DNA from: Micromonospora sp. MP36
Lineage (GTDB): Bacteria > Actinomycetota > Actinomycetes > Mycobacteriales > Micromonosporaceae
Reading direction: 5' to 3'
Assembly (NCBI RefSeq): GCF_008119785.1
Contig: NZ_VSFA01000047.1
Span: 1-53,432 of the forward strand
Length of the DNA: 53,432 nt
The position numbers and the translations under genes are program-made. Of the stretch, positions 23,912 to 32,536 are shown piece by piece (within the stretch, counting starts at the first letter, position 1; every line of letters starts with the position of its first letter). The notes beneath the pieces are model-generated. The model searched no databases. It saw nothing but the letters and a program-made list of their open reading frames with translations, and was not told where the DNA came from.

Positions 23912-25345
23912 TCAGCGGAGCTGACGGGGATCGGTGATCTGGGTGCCGTTGACCCGGAAGTTGTGGAAGGCGATGTCGACGTCCTGCAGGGTGCTCGGCT
24001 GGGCGATCTCCTCGAACGTGCAGTTGACGATCCGGACATCCTCGATCGGCGAGCGGGGGTAGCCGGTCATGGAGAAGGCGTTGCGGGCCCGACCCACCCG
24101 CACGTTGCGCAGCTCGACGTTACGCACCCGCGGCGTCAACGGGCCGGTGTCCCCCTCGCCCCGGTAGAAGTTGCAGGAGATCACTTCCTTCGTCAGGTTC
24201 GAGATCTCGATGTCCTTGACAAAGATGTTCTCGGCGAAACCGCCCCGGTGGGAGTTCGTCTTGATGTACAGCCCGAAGTAGAGGTTGGGCCCGCCGATCC
24301 GGCAGTTGCGTACGAACACGTTGCGGACCCCGCCCGTCATCTCACTGCCCAGCGTGATCGCGCCGTAGCGGATGTTCATGGTGCACTGCTCGATCAGGAT
24401 GTCCTCGGAGGGCACGTTGACCCGCAGCCCGTCGGCTTCCCGGCCTGACTTGATCGCGATGCAGTCGTCGCCGACGTCGAAGGTGCAGCCGCGCACGATC
24501 ACATACCGGGAGGACTCGACGTCGACCCCGTCGTTGTTCGGTCCCCGGGTGTCGATGTGCAGGTCCTCGATGGTGACGTTGCGCGACAGCACCGGGTGCA
24601 CCTCCCACATCGGGGAGCGGACGATCCGGACTCCGGAGATGAGCACGTTCGTGCACCGGTAGGTCTGGATGAAGCTGGACCGGAGGTAGTAGCCGGGACC
24701 AAAAACCCGCTCGGAGACGGGGACGCCCTGCTCGGCCAGCTGCCCGAGCCGGGTCACCCCCTCGCTGGCCCGGCTGCCCCAGGCCCACCAGTTGTCCCAC
24801 GACGCCTGCCCGTCCAGGGTCCCGGTGCCGGTGACCGCCACGTTCGTGCAGCCGCTGGCGTAGATGAGGGGCGAGTAGTTCATCAGTTCGACGCCCTCGA
24901 ACCGGGTGAGCACGACCGGGAGGTAGTCGCGGGGGTCGGTGCTGAAGAGCAGGGTCGCGCCGTCGGAGACGTACAGGTTGACGTTGTCGGCCAGGTGCAC
25001 GGCACCGGTGAGGAACGAGCCGGCGGGGACCACGACGCGGCCGCCGCCGCTCGTGGTGCAGGCCTCGATCGCCGCCCGGATGGCGGCGGTGGCGGGCGTG
25101 ACACCGTCGCCAACCGCCCCGTAGTCGGTGATGTCGAAGTCGCGCAGCGGAAACCGCGGCGGCTGCACGTTGCGTAGGACGCGGCCGACGTCGCTCCAGG
25201 CGTCGGCGCCGGTGCTGGCGCCCGGCCCGGACTCGGTGGTCCCGGACGCCTCCGCCGGCGCGCCGCCGGCCAGGGGCAGCAGGGTGGCGCCGGCCGCGGC
25301 CCCGGCCAGTCGCAGGAAGTCCTTACGGCTCCATCGGGTGGACAC
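23912..25345 (-). CDS. Secreted GH28 family protein 1 (polygalacturonase-like, altered active site)
   Basis: About 477 residues. The N terminus is a Tat-like signal but with Arg-Lys (SRKDFLRLAG) instead of Arg-Arg. The mature protein is a GH28 beta-helix with PNNDGVD and GDDCIAIKSG, which carry the catalytic aspartates, and a KTN segment in place of the usual RIK. The conserved GHG histidine before GSEM is replaced: the sequence reads RYGAITLGSEM (Tyr329 counted from ATG 25351). GTG 25345 was chosen because AAGGAG lies 7 nt upstream; the ATG at 25351 is only 1 nt from it. Third gene of a leftward GH28 trio. Likely exo-acting on galacturonan or a related pectin fragment; exact activity open. 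Confidence 0.82.
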   Translation of the reverse strand: MSTRWSRKDFLRLAGAAAGATLLPLAGGAPAEASGTTESGPGASTGADAWSDVGRVLRNVQPPRFPLRDFDITDYGAVGDGVTPATAAIRAAIEACTTSGGGRVVVPAGSFLTGAVHLADNVNLYVSDGATLLFSTDPRDYLPVVLTRFEGVELMNYSPLIYASGCTNVAVTGTGTLDGQASWDNWWAWGSRASEGVTRLGQLAEQGVPVSERVFGPGYYLRSSFIQTYRCTNVLISGVRIVRSPMWEVHPVLSRNVTIEDLHIDTRGPNNDGVDVESSRYVIVRGCTFDVGDDCIAIKSGREADGLRVNVPSEDILIEQCTMNIRYGAITLGSEMTGGVRNVFVRNCRIGGPNLYFGLYIKTNSHRGGFAENIFVKDIEISNLTKEVISCNFYRGEGDTGPLTPRVRNVELRNVRVGRARNAFSMTGYPRSPIEDVRIVNCTFEEIAQPSTLQDVDIAFHNFRVNGTQITDPRQLR

Positions 25346-25417
25346 GCGCATGCTCCTTCATCTCGTGTGCTGGGGGCCGGCCGGGTCGGCGGGCGAGGCC
25401 GCCGACCCGGCTCCGGC

Positions 25418-26833
25418 TCAGGTGTCGATGCGGGTCCCGTTGACCCACACCTGGTCGAGTGCCAGCGCGTCGACGTCGCGGGCGACGTTAGGTTGCGTCA
25501 CGCCGTCGAACCGGCAGGCGTGCAGCCGGATGCCGCGCAGCGGGTGGCCGGGGTTGCCGAGCAGGGTGTACGCCTGCGGCGTGGAGGCCGCGGTCACCTG
25601 GCTGAGCACGATGTCGTGCACGTCCGGGTGGTGGTCGCCCGTGGTGACGTTGGCGTAGTTGAGCACCATCTCGACGGCGACCCCGCGGGCCACCCCGACG
25701 TCCACCCGGTGGATGTAGATGTTCTCGATGGCGCCGCCGCGTTGCGGGTTGCTCTTGAGCCGGATGGCGCGTTCCAGGCGGGGGCTGCTCATCCGGCAGT
25801 CCCGGACGAAGACGTTGCGGATGCCGCCGGTGGTCTCGCTGCCGAAGGTCACGCCGCCGTTGCCGTCGGCCATCTCGCAGCCCAGCACGACGACGTTCTG
25901 GCAGGGCACGTTGACCCGGCGGCCGTCGGCGTCCTTGCCTGCCTTCAGTGCGATGCAGTCGTCGCCGGTGCTGATCCGGCAGTTCTCGATCACCACGTCC
26001 GTGCAGGACTCCGGGTCGATGCCGTCGTTGTTGGGCCCGTGCGGGCTGTCCACGGTGACCGAGCGAATGGTGACGTTGCGGCAGAGCACCGGGTGGATGT
26101 TCCACATCGGCGAGTCGCGTACGGTGACGCCCTCGATCAACACGTTCTGGCAGGAGTAGAGCTGCACGAGGTTGGGCCGCAGGTAGTACCCTGCGCCGAA
26201 GACCCGCTCGACCACGGGCACACCGTCGGCGGCCATCCTGGTCAGGATGGTCTTGTCCGGTCCCTCGTTAGGTGGCGGGCCGCCGGTCCAGTCCCACCAG
26301 TGCCCGGCATCGGCGCGGCCGTCGAGCACACCGCTTCCGGTGATCGCCACGTTACGCTCGTCGTAGGCGTAGACGAGAGCCGAGTAGTTGAACAACTCGA
26401 CACCCTCGTAGCGGGTGTATACCACCGGCAGGTACGCCGCCGGGTCGCGGCTGAAGGCGAGCGTGGCGCCGTCGGCCAGGTGCAGGTTGACGTTGCTGAG
26501 CAGGTGGACGGCGCCGGTGGCGTAGGTCCCGGCGGGGACCACCACCCGGCCGCCGCCGGCACGGTGGCATTCGGCGATGGCGGCGCGGATGGCGGCCGTG
26601 CAGTCGCTCGTGCCGTCGCCCACCGCGCCGAAGCCCGTGATGTCGTAGTCCCGGTCCGGAAAGGTGGGCGGTTGGACGCGCCGCAGGATCCGCGCGGCTT
26701 CGTCCCAGGCGCGGTCCGCCGCGCCGGCCTGGCTCGGTACCGCCGTCGCTGCCGACGGGCGGATGAGCGCGCCTGCGGTCAGGGCGAGGCCGGTCGCGGC
26801 CAGCAGGTCCCGACGTCGGAGGTGGTGAGCCAT
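25418..26833 (-). CDS. Secreted GH28 family protein 2 (altered active site)
   Basis: 471 residues with a Tat signal (LRRRDLLAATG). GH28 motifs: GPNNDGID near 267-272 and GDDCIALKAG near 290. The GHG motif is changed to DGNGGVTFGSE, so Asn325 stands where the conserved histidine should be. About half of the residues match its GH28 neighbours by eye, consistent with old tandem duplication. It is 10 bp downstream of GH28 protein 3 and 66-72 bp upstream of protein 1, in one operon under the promoter at 28446-28474. Confidence 0.83.
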   Translation of the reverse strand: MAHHLRRRDLLAATGLALTAGALIRPSAATAVPSQAGAADRAWDEAARILRRVQPPTFPDRDYDITGFGAVGDGTSDCTAAIRAAIAECHRAGGGRVVVPAGTYATGAVHLLSNVNLHLADGATLAFSRDPAAYLPVVYTRYEGVELFNYSALVYAYDERNVAITGSGVLDGRADAGHWWDWTGGPPPNEGPDKTILTRMAADGVPVVERVFGAGYYLRPNLVQLYSCQNVLIEGVTVRDSPMWNIHPVLCRNVTIRSVTVDSPHGPNNDGIDPESCTDVVIENCRISTGDDCIALKAGKDADGRRVNVPCQNVVVLGCEMADGNGGVTFGSETTGGIRNVFVRDCRMSSPRLERAIRLKSNPQRGGAIENIYIHRVDVGVARGVAVEMVLNYANVTTGDHHPDVHDIVLSQVTAASTPQAYTLLGNPGHPLRGIRLHACRFDGVTQPNVARDVDALALDQVWVNGTRIDT

Positions 26834-26843
26834 GCTGCGGCGC

Positions 26844-28271
26844 CTACTTCCAGTCGAGGTTGCCGTCGACCCGGTCGCCGTTGATCATGAGGTTGTCGAA
26901 GCGGAGTCGCTCGACGTTCTCGAGGACGAACGGCTTGTCCGCCTTCTTCACCACGATGTCCTTGAGCAGGACGTCCCGCAGCGGCGCGGCCTGCGGGCCG
27001 TGGGCTTCGAGCACCTGGCCGGCGGCTTCGACGGTGATGTCGGAGAACACGATGTCGCGGTACACCGGCGGGAAGTTGCCGCCCAGTTCGCCGGGGTAGT
27101 TCAGCTGGAACCAGATGAAGGTGTCGAAGGACTCGACCGTCATGTTCCGCACGCGGATGTGCTCGACCGTGCCGCCCCGGTCGAGGTTGCCCTTGAACCG
27201 GATGGCGGAGGCGCCGGTGCGCAGCACGTTGTCGGTGAAGAAGACGTAGCGGATGTCGCCGGACATCTCACTGCCGAGGGCGATGCCGTCCTCGCCGCCC
27301 ATGTCGTTGTTGCGCACGACGACGTATTCGCTCGGCCGGCCGATGGTCCGCCCGTCGAGGTCTCTGCCCGACTTCACCACCACGGAGTCGTCGCCCGTAC
27401 GGAAGGTGTTCTTCTCGATGAGCACATACGTGCTCGAGTCGACGTCCACGCCGTCGTTGTTCGCCCGGTGGCTGTCCACGACGAGGTTGCGCACGATGGC
27501 GTCGTCGGTGTAAACGAGGTGGTTGATCCAGAATGGGGAGTTGTGGATCGTGTAGTCCTCCAGGAGCACCCGGGTGGCGTGGAAGAACTGGATGGCGCTG
27601 GGCCGTAGGTAGGTGCCGGCGCCGAAGATCCGCTGCTGGACCGGCACGCCGGTGAAGCCCATCTGGCGCAGCCTCAGCTGGTCGTTCTGCTGCTTCCCCG
27701 TCCAGCTGTGGAACTCGTGCTGCTCGTTGCCGTCGATGACGCCCTTGCCGGTGATCGCCACGTCGTGCACGTCATTGGCGTAGATCAGCGGTGAGTAGCC
27801 GAACAGCTCGGTGCCCTCCCAGCGGGTGTGCACGACGGGGAGGTAGTCCTTGGCGGCCGGGCTGAACAGCAGCGTGGCTCCCTCGGCCACGTGCAGGTCG
27901 ATGCGGCTGGCCAGATGGATCGGCCCCTTGCTGAACCAGCGTCCGGCGGGCAGGACCACCCGCCCGCCGCCGTCGTGGGAGGCGCGCTTGATGGCGGCCA
28001 TGATGGCCGGACGCGCGTCGGTGCTGCCGTCGCCCACGGCGCCGAAGTCGGTGACGACATAGTCCCGCCTCGGGATGGCGGGTGTCTCGATCTTGTCGAC
28101 GATTCGCTGGATCATCGCCGAGTCGGCGTTGGCGCTGGCTCGGGGGCTAGCGTCGGCTGCGGCAGCCGCGGTGACTGTCGAAGCGAGGGCCAGGGTCAGT
28201 AGGACCAGGGCGGCACGGGGACGTCGTGGGCGTCGTGATGCTCGCCTCGATCCCGACGATGAGGTCGTCAC
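26844..28271 (-). CDS. Secreted GH28 family protein 3 (altered active site)
   Basis: 475 residues. Here the signal is Sec-like: a basic N terminus (SRRASRRPRRPRA) followed by a long Ala/Leu helix, without the tight Tat consensus. GH28 motifs: ANNDGVD near 270 and GDDSVVVKSG near 293, where Cys is replaced by Ser. The histidine of GHG is replaced by Glu327 (GGEDGIALGSEMSG). It is the most divergent of the four GH28 proteins and the first gene of the trio, directly downstream of a strong promoter with a perfect LacI-type operator. May attack a different pectin linkage. Confidence 0.8.
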   Translation of the reverse strand: MTTSSSGSRRASRRPRRPRAALVLLTLALASTVTAAAAADASPRASANADSAMIQRIVDKIETPAIPRRDYVVTDFGAVGDGSTDARPAIMAAIKRASHDGGGRVVLPAGRWFSKGPIHLASRIDLHVAEGATLLFSPAAKDYLPVVHTRWEGTELFGYSPLIYANDVHDVAITGKGVIDGNEQHEFHSWTGKQQNDQLRLRQMGFTGVPVQQRIFGAGTYLRPSAIQFFHATRVLLEDYTIHNSPFWINHLVYTDDAIVRNLVVDSHRANNDGVDVDSSTYVLIEKNTFRTGDDSVVVKSGRDLDGRTIGRPSEYVVVRNNDMGGEDGIALGSEMSGDIRYVFFTDNVLRTGASAIRFKGNLDRGGTVEHIRVRNMTVESFDTFIWFQLNYPGELGGNFPPVYRDIVFSDITVEAAGQVLEAHGPQAAPLRDVLLKDIVVKKADKPFVLENVERLRFDNLMINGDRVDGNLDWK

Positions 28272-28426
28272 GGCATTCCTTTCGGTTCGGGGGAACGGAC
28301 AGGTGGTGACGGTGGTGCGTGTCTCGTACGGCGTCGATCCGGCCCTGCCCCTGCGGCACCGGTCGGGATCTGCTCATTGCCCGGGGGGCTCGGGAGTCCG
28401 GAGGTGACCGTCCGCCGACGATCGAG

Positions 28427-28474
28427 CATGCAAACGTTTGCATGGATTATTCGACCGCCACCGAGCCTTGTCAA
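28427..28474 (-). promoter_or_regulatory. Promoter and perfect operator of the GH28 trio
   Basis: Read leftward: TTGACA (28474-28469), 17 bp, AATAAT (28451-28446), then the 18-bp perfect palindrome CATGCAAACGTTTGCATG (28444-28427), which covers the expected transcription start. It fits the LacI/GalR consensus with a central CG. This is the clearest promoter in the window. Confidence 0.8.
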
Positions 28475-28580
28475 CGGTCCTGAGGCGACAGATCCGCCGG
28501 CCAGCGCGGATCAGGGCCGCCCGCCCGGGCGCCGGGGCATACGGTGCTCTTGACGGGCCGCAGCCCCTTCCGCCGATCCG

Positions 28581-28594
28581 TGCAAACGTTTGCA
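28581..28594. promoter_or_regulatory. Second LacI-type operator
   Basis: TGCAAACGTTTGCA, identical to the core of the operator at 28429-28442. It lies 186 bp before the LacI gene start, downstream of a TTGACG (28550-28555) -35-like box, so it probably provides autoregulation. Confidence 0.75.
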
Positions 28595-28779
28595 GGGAAC
28601 TGAGGGTGCTCCGCACATCGGTCGCCCCGGTCGTACAGTGGCGACCAGCAACAGCCGGTTCGACGTGACCGGCGCCGACGCGGTCGACCGGAGGACCTGA
28701 CGGCGCACCACATCCGGACCGGCGGCGACCGCGTCCGGATTAGCCGAAACTCGGCCGGCCACGATCAGGAGGAGCGGGT

Positions 28780-29793
28780 GTGACGAGCGGAAGGCGGGTA
28801 CGTCTCGTCGACGTCGCACGCGAAGCGGGCACGTCGGTGTCGACAGTCTCCCGAGTCCTCAACGGCTCGGAGCAGATCTCGTTCGAGGTGCGCAACCACG
28901 TCCGCTCGGTCGCCGCGCGGCTGGGTTACCGGGCCGACGGTGCGGCGAAGGAACTCAAGCTCGGCCGGGTCCGCACCGTCGGAGTGACCGTGCCCGACCT
29001 GGCCAACCCGTTCTTTCCCGAGGTGCTCAAGGGCCTCGGCGCCGGAGCGCGCGGGGCGGGCTACCGACTGCTGATCAGCGAGAGCGGAGAGGATCCGGAC
29101 GAGGAACTGCGGCTCGCTGAGGAGCTGACCAGCCATGCGAGCGCCCTGGTGCTGTGCAGCTCGCGGCTGCGACCGAAGCACCTCACCAAAATCCTCGACG
29201 GGCCGATCCCGGTCGTCTGCGTCAACCGGACGGCGGAGCAGGCCGGCGTGGTCTGCGTCGACTACCGCTCCGGCAGCCGACAACTGCTGGACCACCTGGC
29301 TACCCTCGGCCACCGGCGGATCGCGTACGTGGGTGGGCCACCCGCCTCCTGGTCGGACGGGCAGCGGCGCCGCACGTTGCGCACCCTGACCCGGAAGATG
29401 GGCATGCGGCTGGAGGAGATCACCGGGGGATGGTCCGGCGACCACGGGTACGCGGCCGGGCCGGAGGTGCTCGCCACCGGTGCGACGGCGGTGATCACCT
29501 TCAACGACCTGGTCGCGATCGGGCTGCTGAGCTGGCTGCACGACACCGGCGTCGAGGTGCCTGGCGCGGTGTCGGTGACCTCGTACGACGACATCCCCGT
29601 CGCGGCGTACGCGCGACCGCCGCTGACCTCGCTGCGCAACCAGCGCGCGCAGCTCGGCCGGCTGGCCTGGGGTCACCTGTCGGCGCGCCTGGCCGGTGAC
29701 CAGTGGCCACCGCCGGTCATGCTCACCCCGACGCTGACGGTCCGCGCCAGCACCGGGCGTCCCCCGGCGGACGGCGGGCCCGATACCCGCTGA
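28780..29793 (+). CDS. LacI-family regulator of the GH28 trio
   Basis: 337 residues with the LacI helix-turn-helix (RLVDVAREAGTSVSTVSRVL), hinge and effector-binding domain (NPFFPEVLKGL, SVTSYDD). GTG start behind AGGAGGAG. It is divergent from the three GH28 genes, with two identical perfect palindromes between, so it is the obvious repressor of both. Released presumably by a pectin oligosaccharide or uronate; effector unknown. It ends one base from the convergent LacI gene that follows. Confidence 0.87.
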   Translation: MTSGRRVRLVDVAREAGTSVSTVSRVLNGSEQISFEVRNHVRSVAARLGYRADGAAKELKLGRVRTVGVTVPDLANPFFPEVLKGLGAGARGAGYRLLISESGEDPDEELRLAEELTSHASALVLCSSRLRPKHLTKILDGPIPVVCVNRTAEQAGVVCVDYRSGSRQLLDHLATLGHRRIAYVGGPPASWSDGQRRRTLRTLTRKMGMRLEEITGGWSGDHGYAAGPEVLATGATAVITFNDLVAIGLLSWLHDTGVEVPGAVSVTSYDDIPVAAYARPPLTSLRNQRAQLGRLAWGHLSARLAGDQWPPPVMLTPTLTVRASTGRPPADGGPDTR

Positions 29794-29794
29794 G

Positions 29795-30850
29795 CTACCG
29801 GCGCCCCCGCCGGGGTGGGGCGGTGGAGCCGCGGACGGCGAGCTCGACCGGCACGTTGATCGCCGTCGTCGACGCTCCGGTCCCCTCGGTGGCAAGCCGC
29901 TGCCAGGCCAGCCGCCCGACCGTCCGCTTGGGCACGGCGACCGTGGTGAGCCCGGGCGGGGTGAGGGCGCTGAGCGGGATGTCGTCGAAACCGGTCACCG
30001 AGACGTCGTCCGGCACCGCGACGCCGAGTTCGGTGAGCCGGCTCAGCACGCCCAGCGCGACGTAGTCGTTGAAGGCGACGATCGCGGTCGGCTTGTGCCC
30101 CAGTGCTTCCTCGGCCACCCGGTGGCCGTCCGGGGCCGTCGAGCCGCACGGGATCTGCACGAGGTCGAGCCCCCGGCCGGCGGCGGTACGCAGGGCCCGC
30201 CGACGCTGCCCGTCGGACCAGGCGTGGGGCGGCCCCTGCAGGTAGACGAGCCGCCGGTGCCCGAGCGACGCGAGGTGGGCGCACAGCTGGGTCATCCCCT
30301 GGTGGTAGTCCACCAGCACCGCCGCCACCGACGGGCGTCGTACCAGGCGGTTGACCAGGACGAGGGCCGGGAGCTTGGTGGCCAGTTCCCGGAGTCGGAA
30401 GGTGCTCATCCGGGGTGAGCACAGCATCACGCCGTCCACCCACCGGCCCAGTTCGCTGGCGGCCCGGTACTCGACCTCGGGGTCCTCGTCGGTGTCGGCG
30501 ACGAGGGTGCGCCAGCCGTGCTCGGCGGCCGCCGGCGTCGCGCCCTTGAGCACCTCGGCGAAGTAGGGATTCGCGAGGTCCGGGACGACGACGCCGACGG
30601 TGTGCGAGCGTCCGCTGAGCAACACCTGCGCCGCGGGGTTGGGCCGGTAGTCCAGGCGCGCTGCGGCGTCGCGTACCCGTTGGGCCAGGTCGGCCGAGAC
30701 CGGCTTGGCGCCGGTCAGCACCCGGGACACGGTCGCGGTGGACACCTGCGCGAGTCGGGCCACATCGTGGATGGTCGAGCGGGGCGGTGAGCTGCGGGGC
30801 GTTCGCTGCACCGCCACATTTGACCATGCGGCCGCCGGCGCTTCGGACAC
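29795..30850 (-). CDS. LacI-family regulator, co-transcribed with GH28 protein 4
   Basis: 351 residues. An N-terminal extension of about 25 residues precedes the helix-turn-helix (STIHDVARLAQVSTATVSRVL); the effector domain has NPYFAEVLKGA and SVTGFDDIPLSAL. The GTG start directly follows the GH28 protein 4 stop (TGAGTG), so both are translated from one transcript. It probably controls the operator at 32327-32340 upstream of that operon, giving autoregulation. It converges on the other LacI gene with one intervening base. Confidence 0.85.
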   Translation of the reverse strand: MSEAPAAAWSNVAVQRTPRSSPPRSTIHDVARLAQVSTATVSRVLTGAKPVSADLAQRVRDAAARLDYRPNPAAQVLLSGRSHTVGVVVPDLANPYFAEVLKGATPAAAEHGWRTLVADTDEDPEVEYRAASELGRWVDGVMLCSPRMSTFRLRELATKLPALVLVNRLVRRPSVAAVLVDYHQGMTQLCAHLASLGHRRLVYLQGPPHAWSDGQRRRALRTAAGRGLDLVQIPCGSTAPDGHRVAEEALGHKPTAIVAFNDYVALGVLSRLTELGVAVPDDVSVTGFDDIPLSALTPPGLTTVAVPKRTVGRLAWQRLATEGTGASTTAINVPVELAVRGSTAPPRRGRR

Positions 30851-32296
30851 TCAGGCCGTGGCGGACGCGAGTTCGAGCGGCTGCCCGTTCTCGACGACGT
30901 TACGGAGTACGAGGTTGTCGACGTACTGCACCACATTGGGGCTGCTGGTGATGCCGAAGTCCACGTCGGTGAGGGTCACGTCGGTGATGTGGTCGTCGGC
31001 GTAGCCGCGCAGGTTGAGGGCGCGCCCGGCCTGGCCGACGGTCAGGTTGCGTACGTCGATGTTGCGCACGACCGGGTTGAACCCGTGGCCGGGGCCCTCC
31101 TCGTAGTAGAAGTTGACGTCGATGACCGCGCCGGCGACCTCGCCGATGCGGATGTCGCGGGCGTAGATGTCGGTGATGTACCCGCCGCGGACCGAGTTCG
31201 TCTTGAACCGCAGGGCGATGTCCAGGTTGGGGCTAGACATCTCACAGTTGCGGGCGAAGACGTTGCGTACCCCGCCGGACATCTCGCTGCCGATGGTCAC
31301 TCCGCCATGGCCGTCGCGCATCAGGCAGTCCTCGATGAGGATGTCCTCGCTCGGGACGTTGACCCGGCGCCCGTCGGCGTTTCGCCCGGCCTTGATCGCG
31401 ATGCAGTCGTCGCCGGTGTCGAAGGTGCAGCCGCGGATGACGACCATGCGGCTGGACTCGGGGTCGCAGCCGTCGTTGTTCGGGCCGTGGGAATTGACGG
31501 TGACGTTCTGCACCAGCACGTTCTCGGACAGGGTCGGGTGGATCTCCCACATCGGCGATCGAACGAGGGTGACTCCTTCGATGAGCACGTTCCGACAGCG
31601 GTAGGGCTCGATGAACGACGGGCGCAGGTAGTCGCCCTCGCCGAACACGCGCTGCTCGACCGGGACGCCCTGCTCGGCCATCGCCAGCAGCCGGGTTCGG
31701 GCGGCGTCCTGCTTCGGGTCGCCGGGCTTCCACCCGTACTCGGTCTTGCCCTTCCATGGCCACCAGTGGCTGTTGTCGGCCTGGCCGTCGAGCACACCCG
31801 AGCCGGTCACCCCGATGTTCTCCTGCCCGTAGGCGTAGATGAGCGGTGAGTAGTTGTAGAGTTCGACGCCCTCGAACCGGGTCAGCACGGCTGGCAGGTA
31901 GTCGGCGGGGCGCTGGCTGAACAGCACCACCGCCTCGGCGGTGACGTGCAGGTCGACGTTGCTGAGCAGGTGGATCGGCCCGGTGCGGAACCTGCCGGCC
32001 GGCACCACCACGTGCCCGCCGCCGGCGGCGTGACACGCCGCGATCGCCCGCCTGATCGCCTCCGTGTTGTCGGTGGCACCGTCACCGACGGCGCCGAACG
32101 TGCGGATGTCGAACCACCGCTGCGGGAAGTGCGGGCGGCGTACCTTCGCGCTGATGTACTCGGCACGGGCCCAGGGGTTGCCGGGAGGCGTCGGATCGGC
32201 GCTTGCTCGGCCGGCGGCCAGCGGTGCGAAGGCCGCGGCGGAGGCAGCCACCCCGGCCCATCGGAGGAAGTCACGTCTGCTGTGTTCGGTCGTCAT
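30851..32296 (-). CDS. Secreted GH28 family polygalacturonase-like protein 4 (intact motifs)
   Basis: 481 residues with a canonical Tat signal (SRRDFLRWAG). GH28 motifs are complete: GPNNDGCD near 272, GDDCIAIKAG near 295 and the DGHGGVTIGSEM motif with His330, the only intact GHG among the four paralogues. RFKTN stands near the RIK position. ATG 32296 was chosen because AGGAGAG lies 5 nt upstream; the in-frame extension to 32458 crosses the promoter and operator. It is followed immediately by its LacI regulator gene. Probably the main pectin-cutting hydrolase of the set. Confidence 0.87.
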   Translation of the reverse strand: MTTEHSRRDFLRWAGVAASAAAFAPLAAGRASADPTPPGNPWARAEYISAKVRRPHFPQRWFDIRTFGAVGDGATDNTEAIRRAIAACHAAGGGHVVVPAGRFRTGPIHLLSNVDLHVTAEAVVLFSQRPADYLPAVLTRFEGVELYNYSPLIYAYGQENIGVTGSGVLDGQADNSHWWPWKGKTEYGWKPGDPKQDAARTRLLAMAEQGVPVEQRVFGEGDYLRPSFIEPYRCRNVLIEGVTLVRSPMWEIHPTLSENVLVQNVTVNSHGPNNDGCDPESSRMVVIRGCTFDTGDDCIAIKAGRNADGRRVNVPSEDILIEDCLMRDGHGGVTIGSEMSGGVRNVFARNCEMSSPNLDIALRFKTNSVRGGYITDIYARDIRIGEVAGAVIDVNFYYEEGPGHGFNPVVRNIDVRNLTVGQAGRALNLRGYADDHITDVTLTDVDFGITSSPNVVQYVDNLVLRNVVENGQPLELASATA

Positions 32297-32326
32297 GGAA
32301 CTCTCCTGGTCTGGCCGGGACGGGTG

Positions 32327-32365
32327 GGTAAAGCTTTTCCTACCGGCCAGACGCATCGGCGTCAA
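32327..32365 (-). promoter_or_regulatory. Promoter and operator of the GH28-4/LacI operon
   Basis: Read leftward: TTGACG (32365-32360), 17 bp, TAGGAA (32342-32337). The palindrome GGTAAAGCTTTTCC (32327-32340, forward) overlaps the -10 box and start site. It is unlike the TGCAAACGTTTGCA sites, which fits recognition by the other LacI protein (29795-30850). Confidence 0.65.
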
Positions 32366-32536
32366 CGGATGAAGGGGACGCGAGACCTGCGACGGTGAGT
32401 GCGGGACAAGGTTCGCCTCCCGTTCGACGCGCGGGCGTACCTCGACGACCCCATCCACGGCTGCGCCGCTACCGGCAACACCTGACGCGCCACGACGATC
32501 GGTGCCGCGGCTGCCCGCCCCCGCGGGGAGTCACGG
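32366..32536. other. Spacer between GH28 gene and NACHT gene
   Basis: This spacer follows the 3' end of the leftward NACHT gene. It contains GC-rich palindromic bits (CCCCGCGGGG) that might end transcription, but no convincing terminator and no gene. Confidence 0.4.

Larger units (their letters stand above)
28272..28779. other. 508-bp divergent control region
   Basis: The region lies between the leftward GH28 trio and the rightward LacI gene. It contains a strong leftward promoter with an operator on its start site, and a second copy of the same operator about 150 bp to the right. No credible coding sequence was found. The paired sites could allow DNA looping by a LacI-type tetramer or dimer pair. 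Confidence 0.6.

Noticed and set aside
32297..32458. Longer start for GH28 protein 4
   Set aside because: The extension covers a promoter and palindrome; AGGAGAG and the Tat motif fix the start at 32296.
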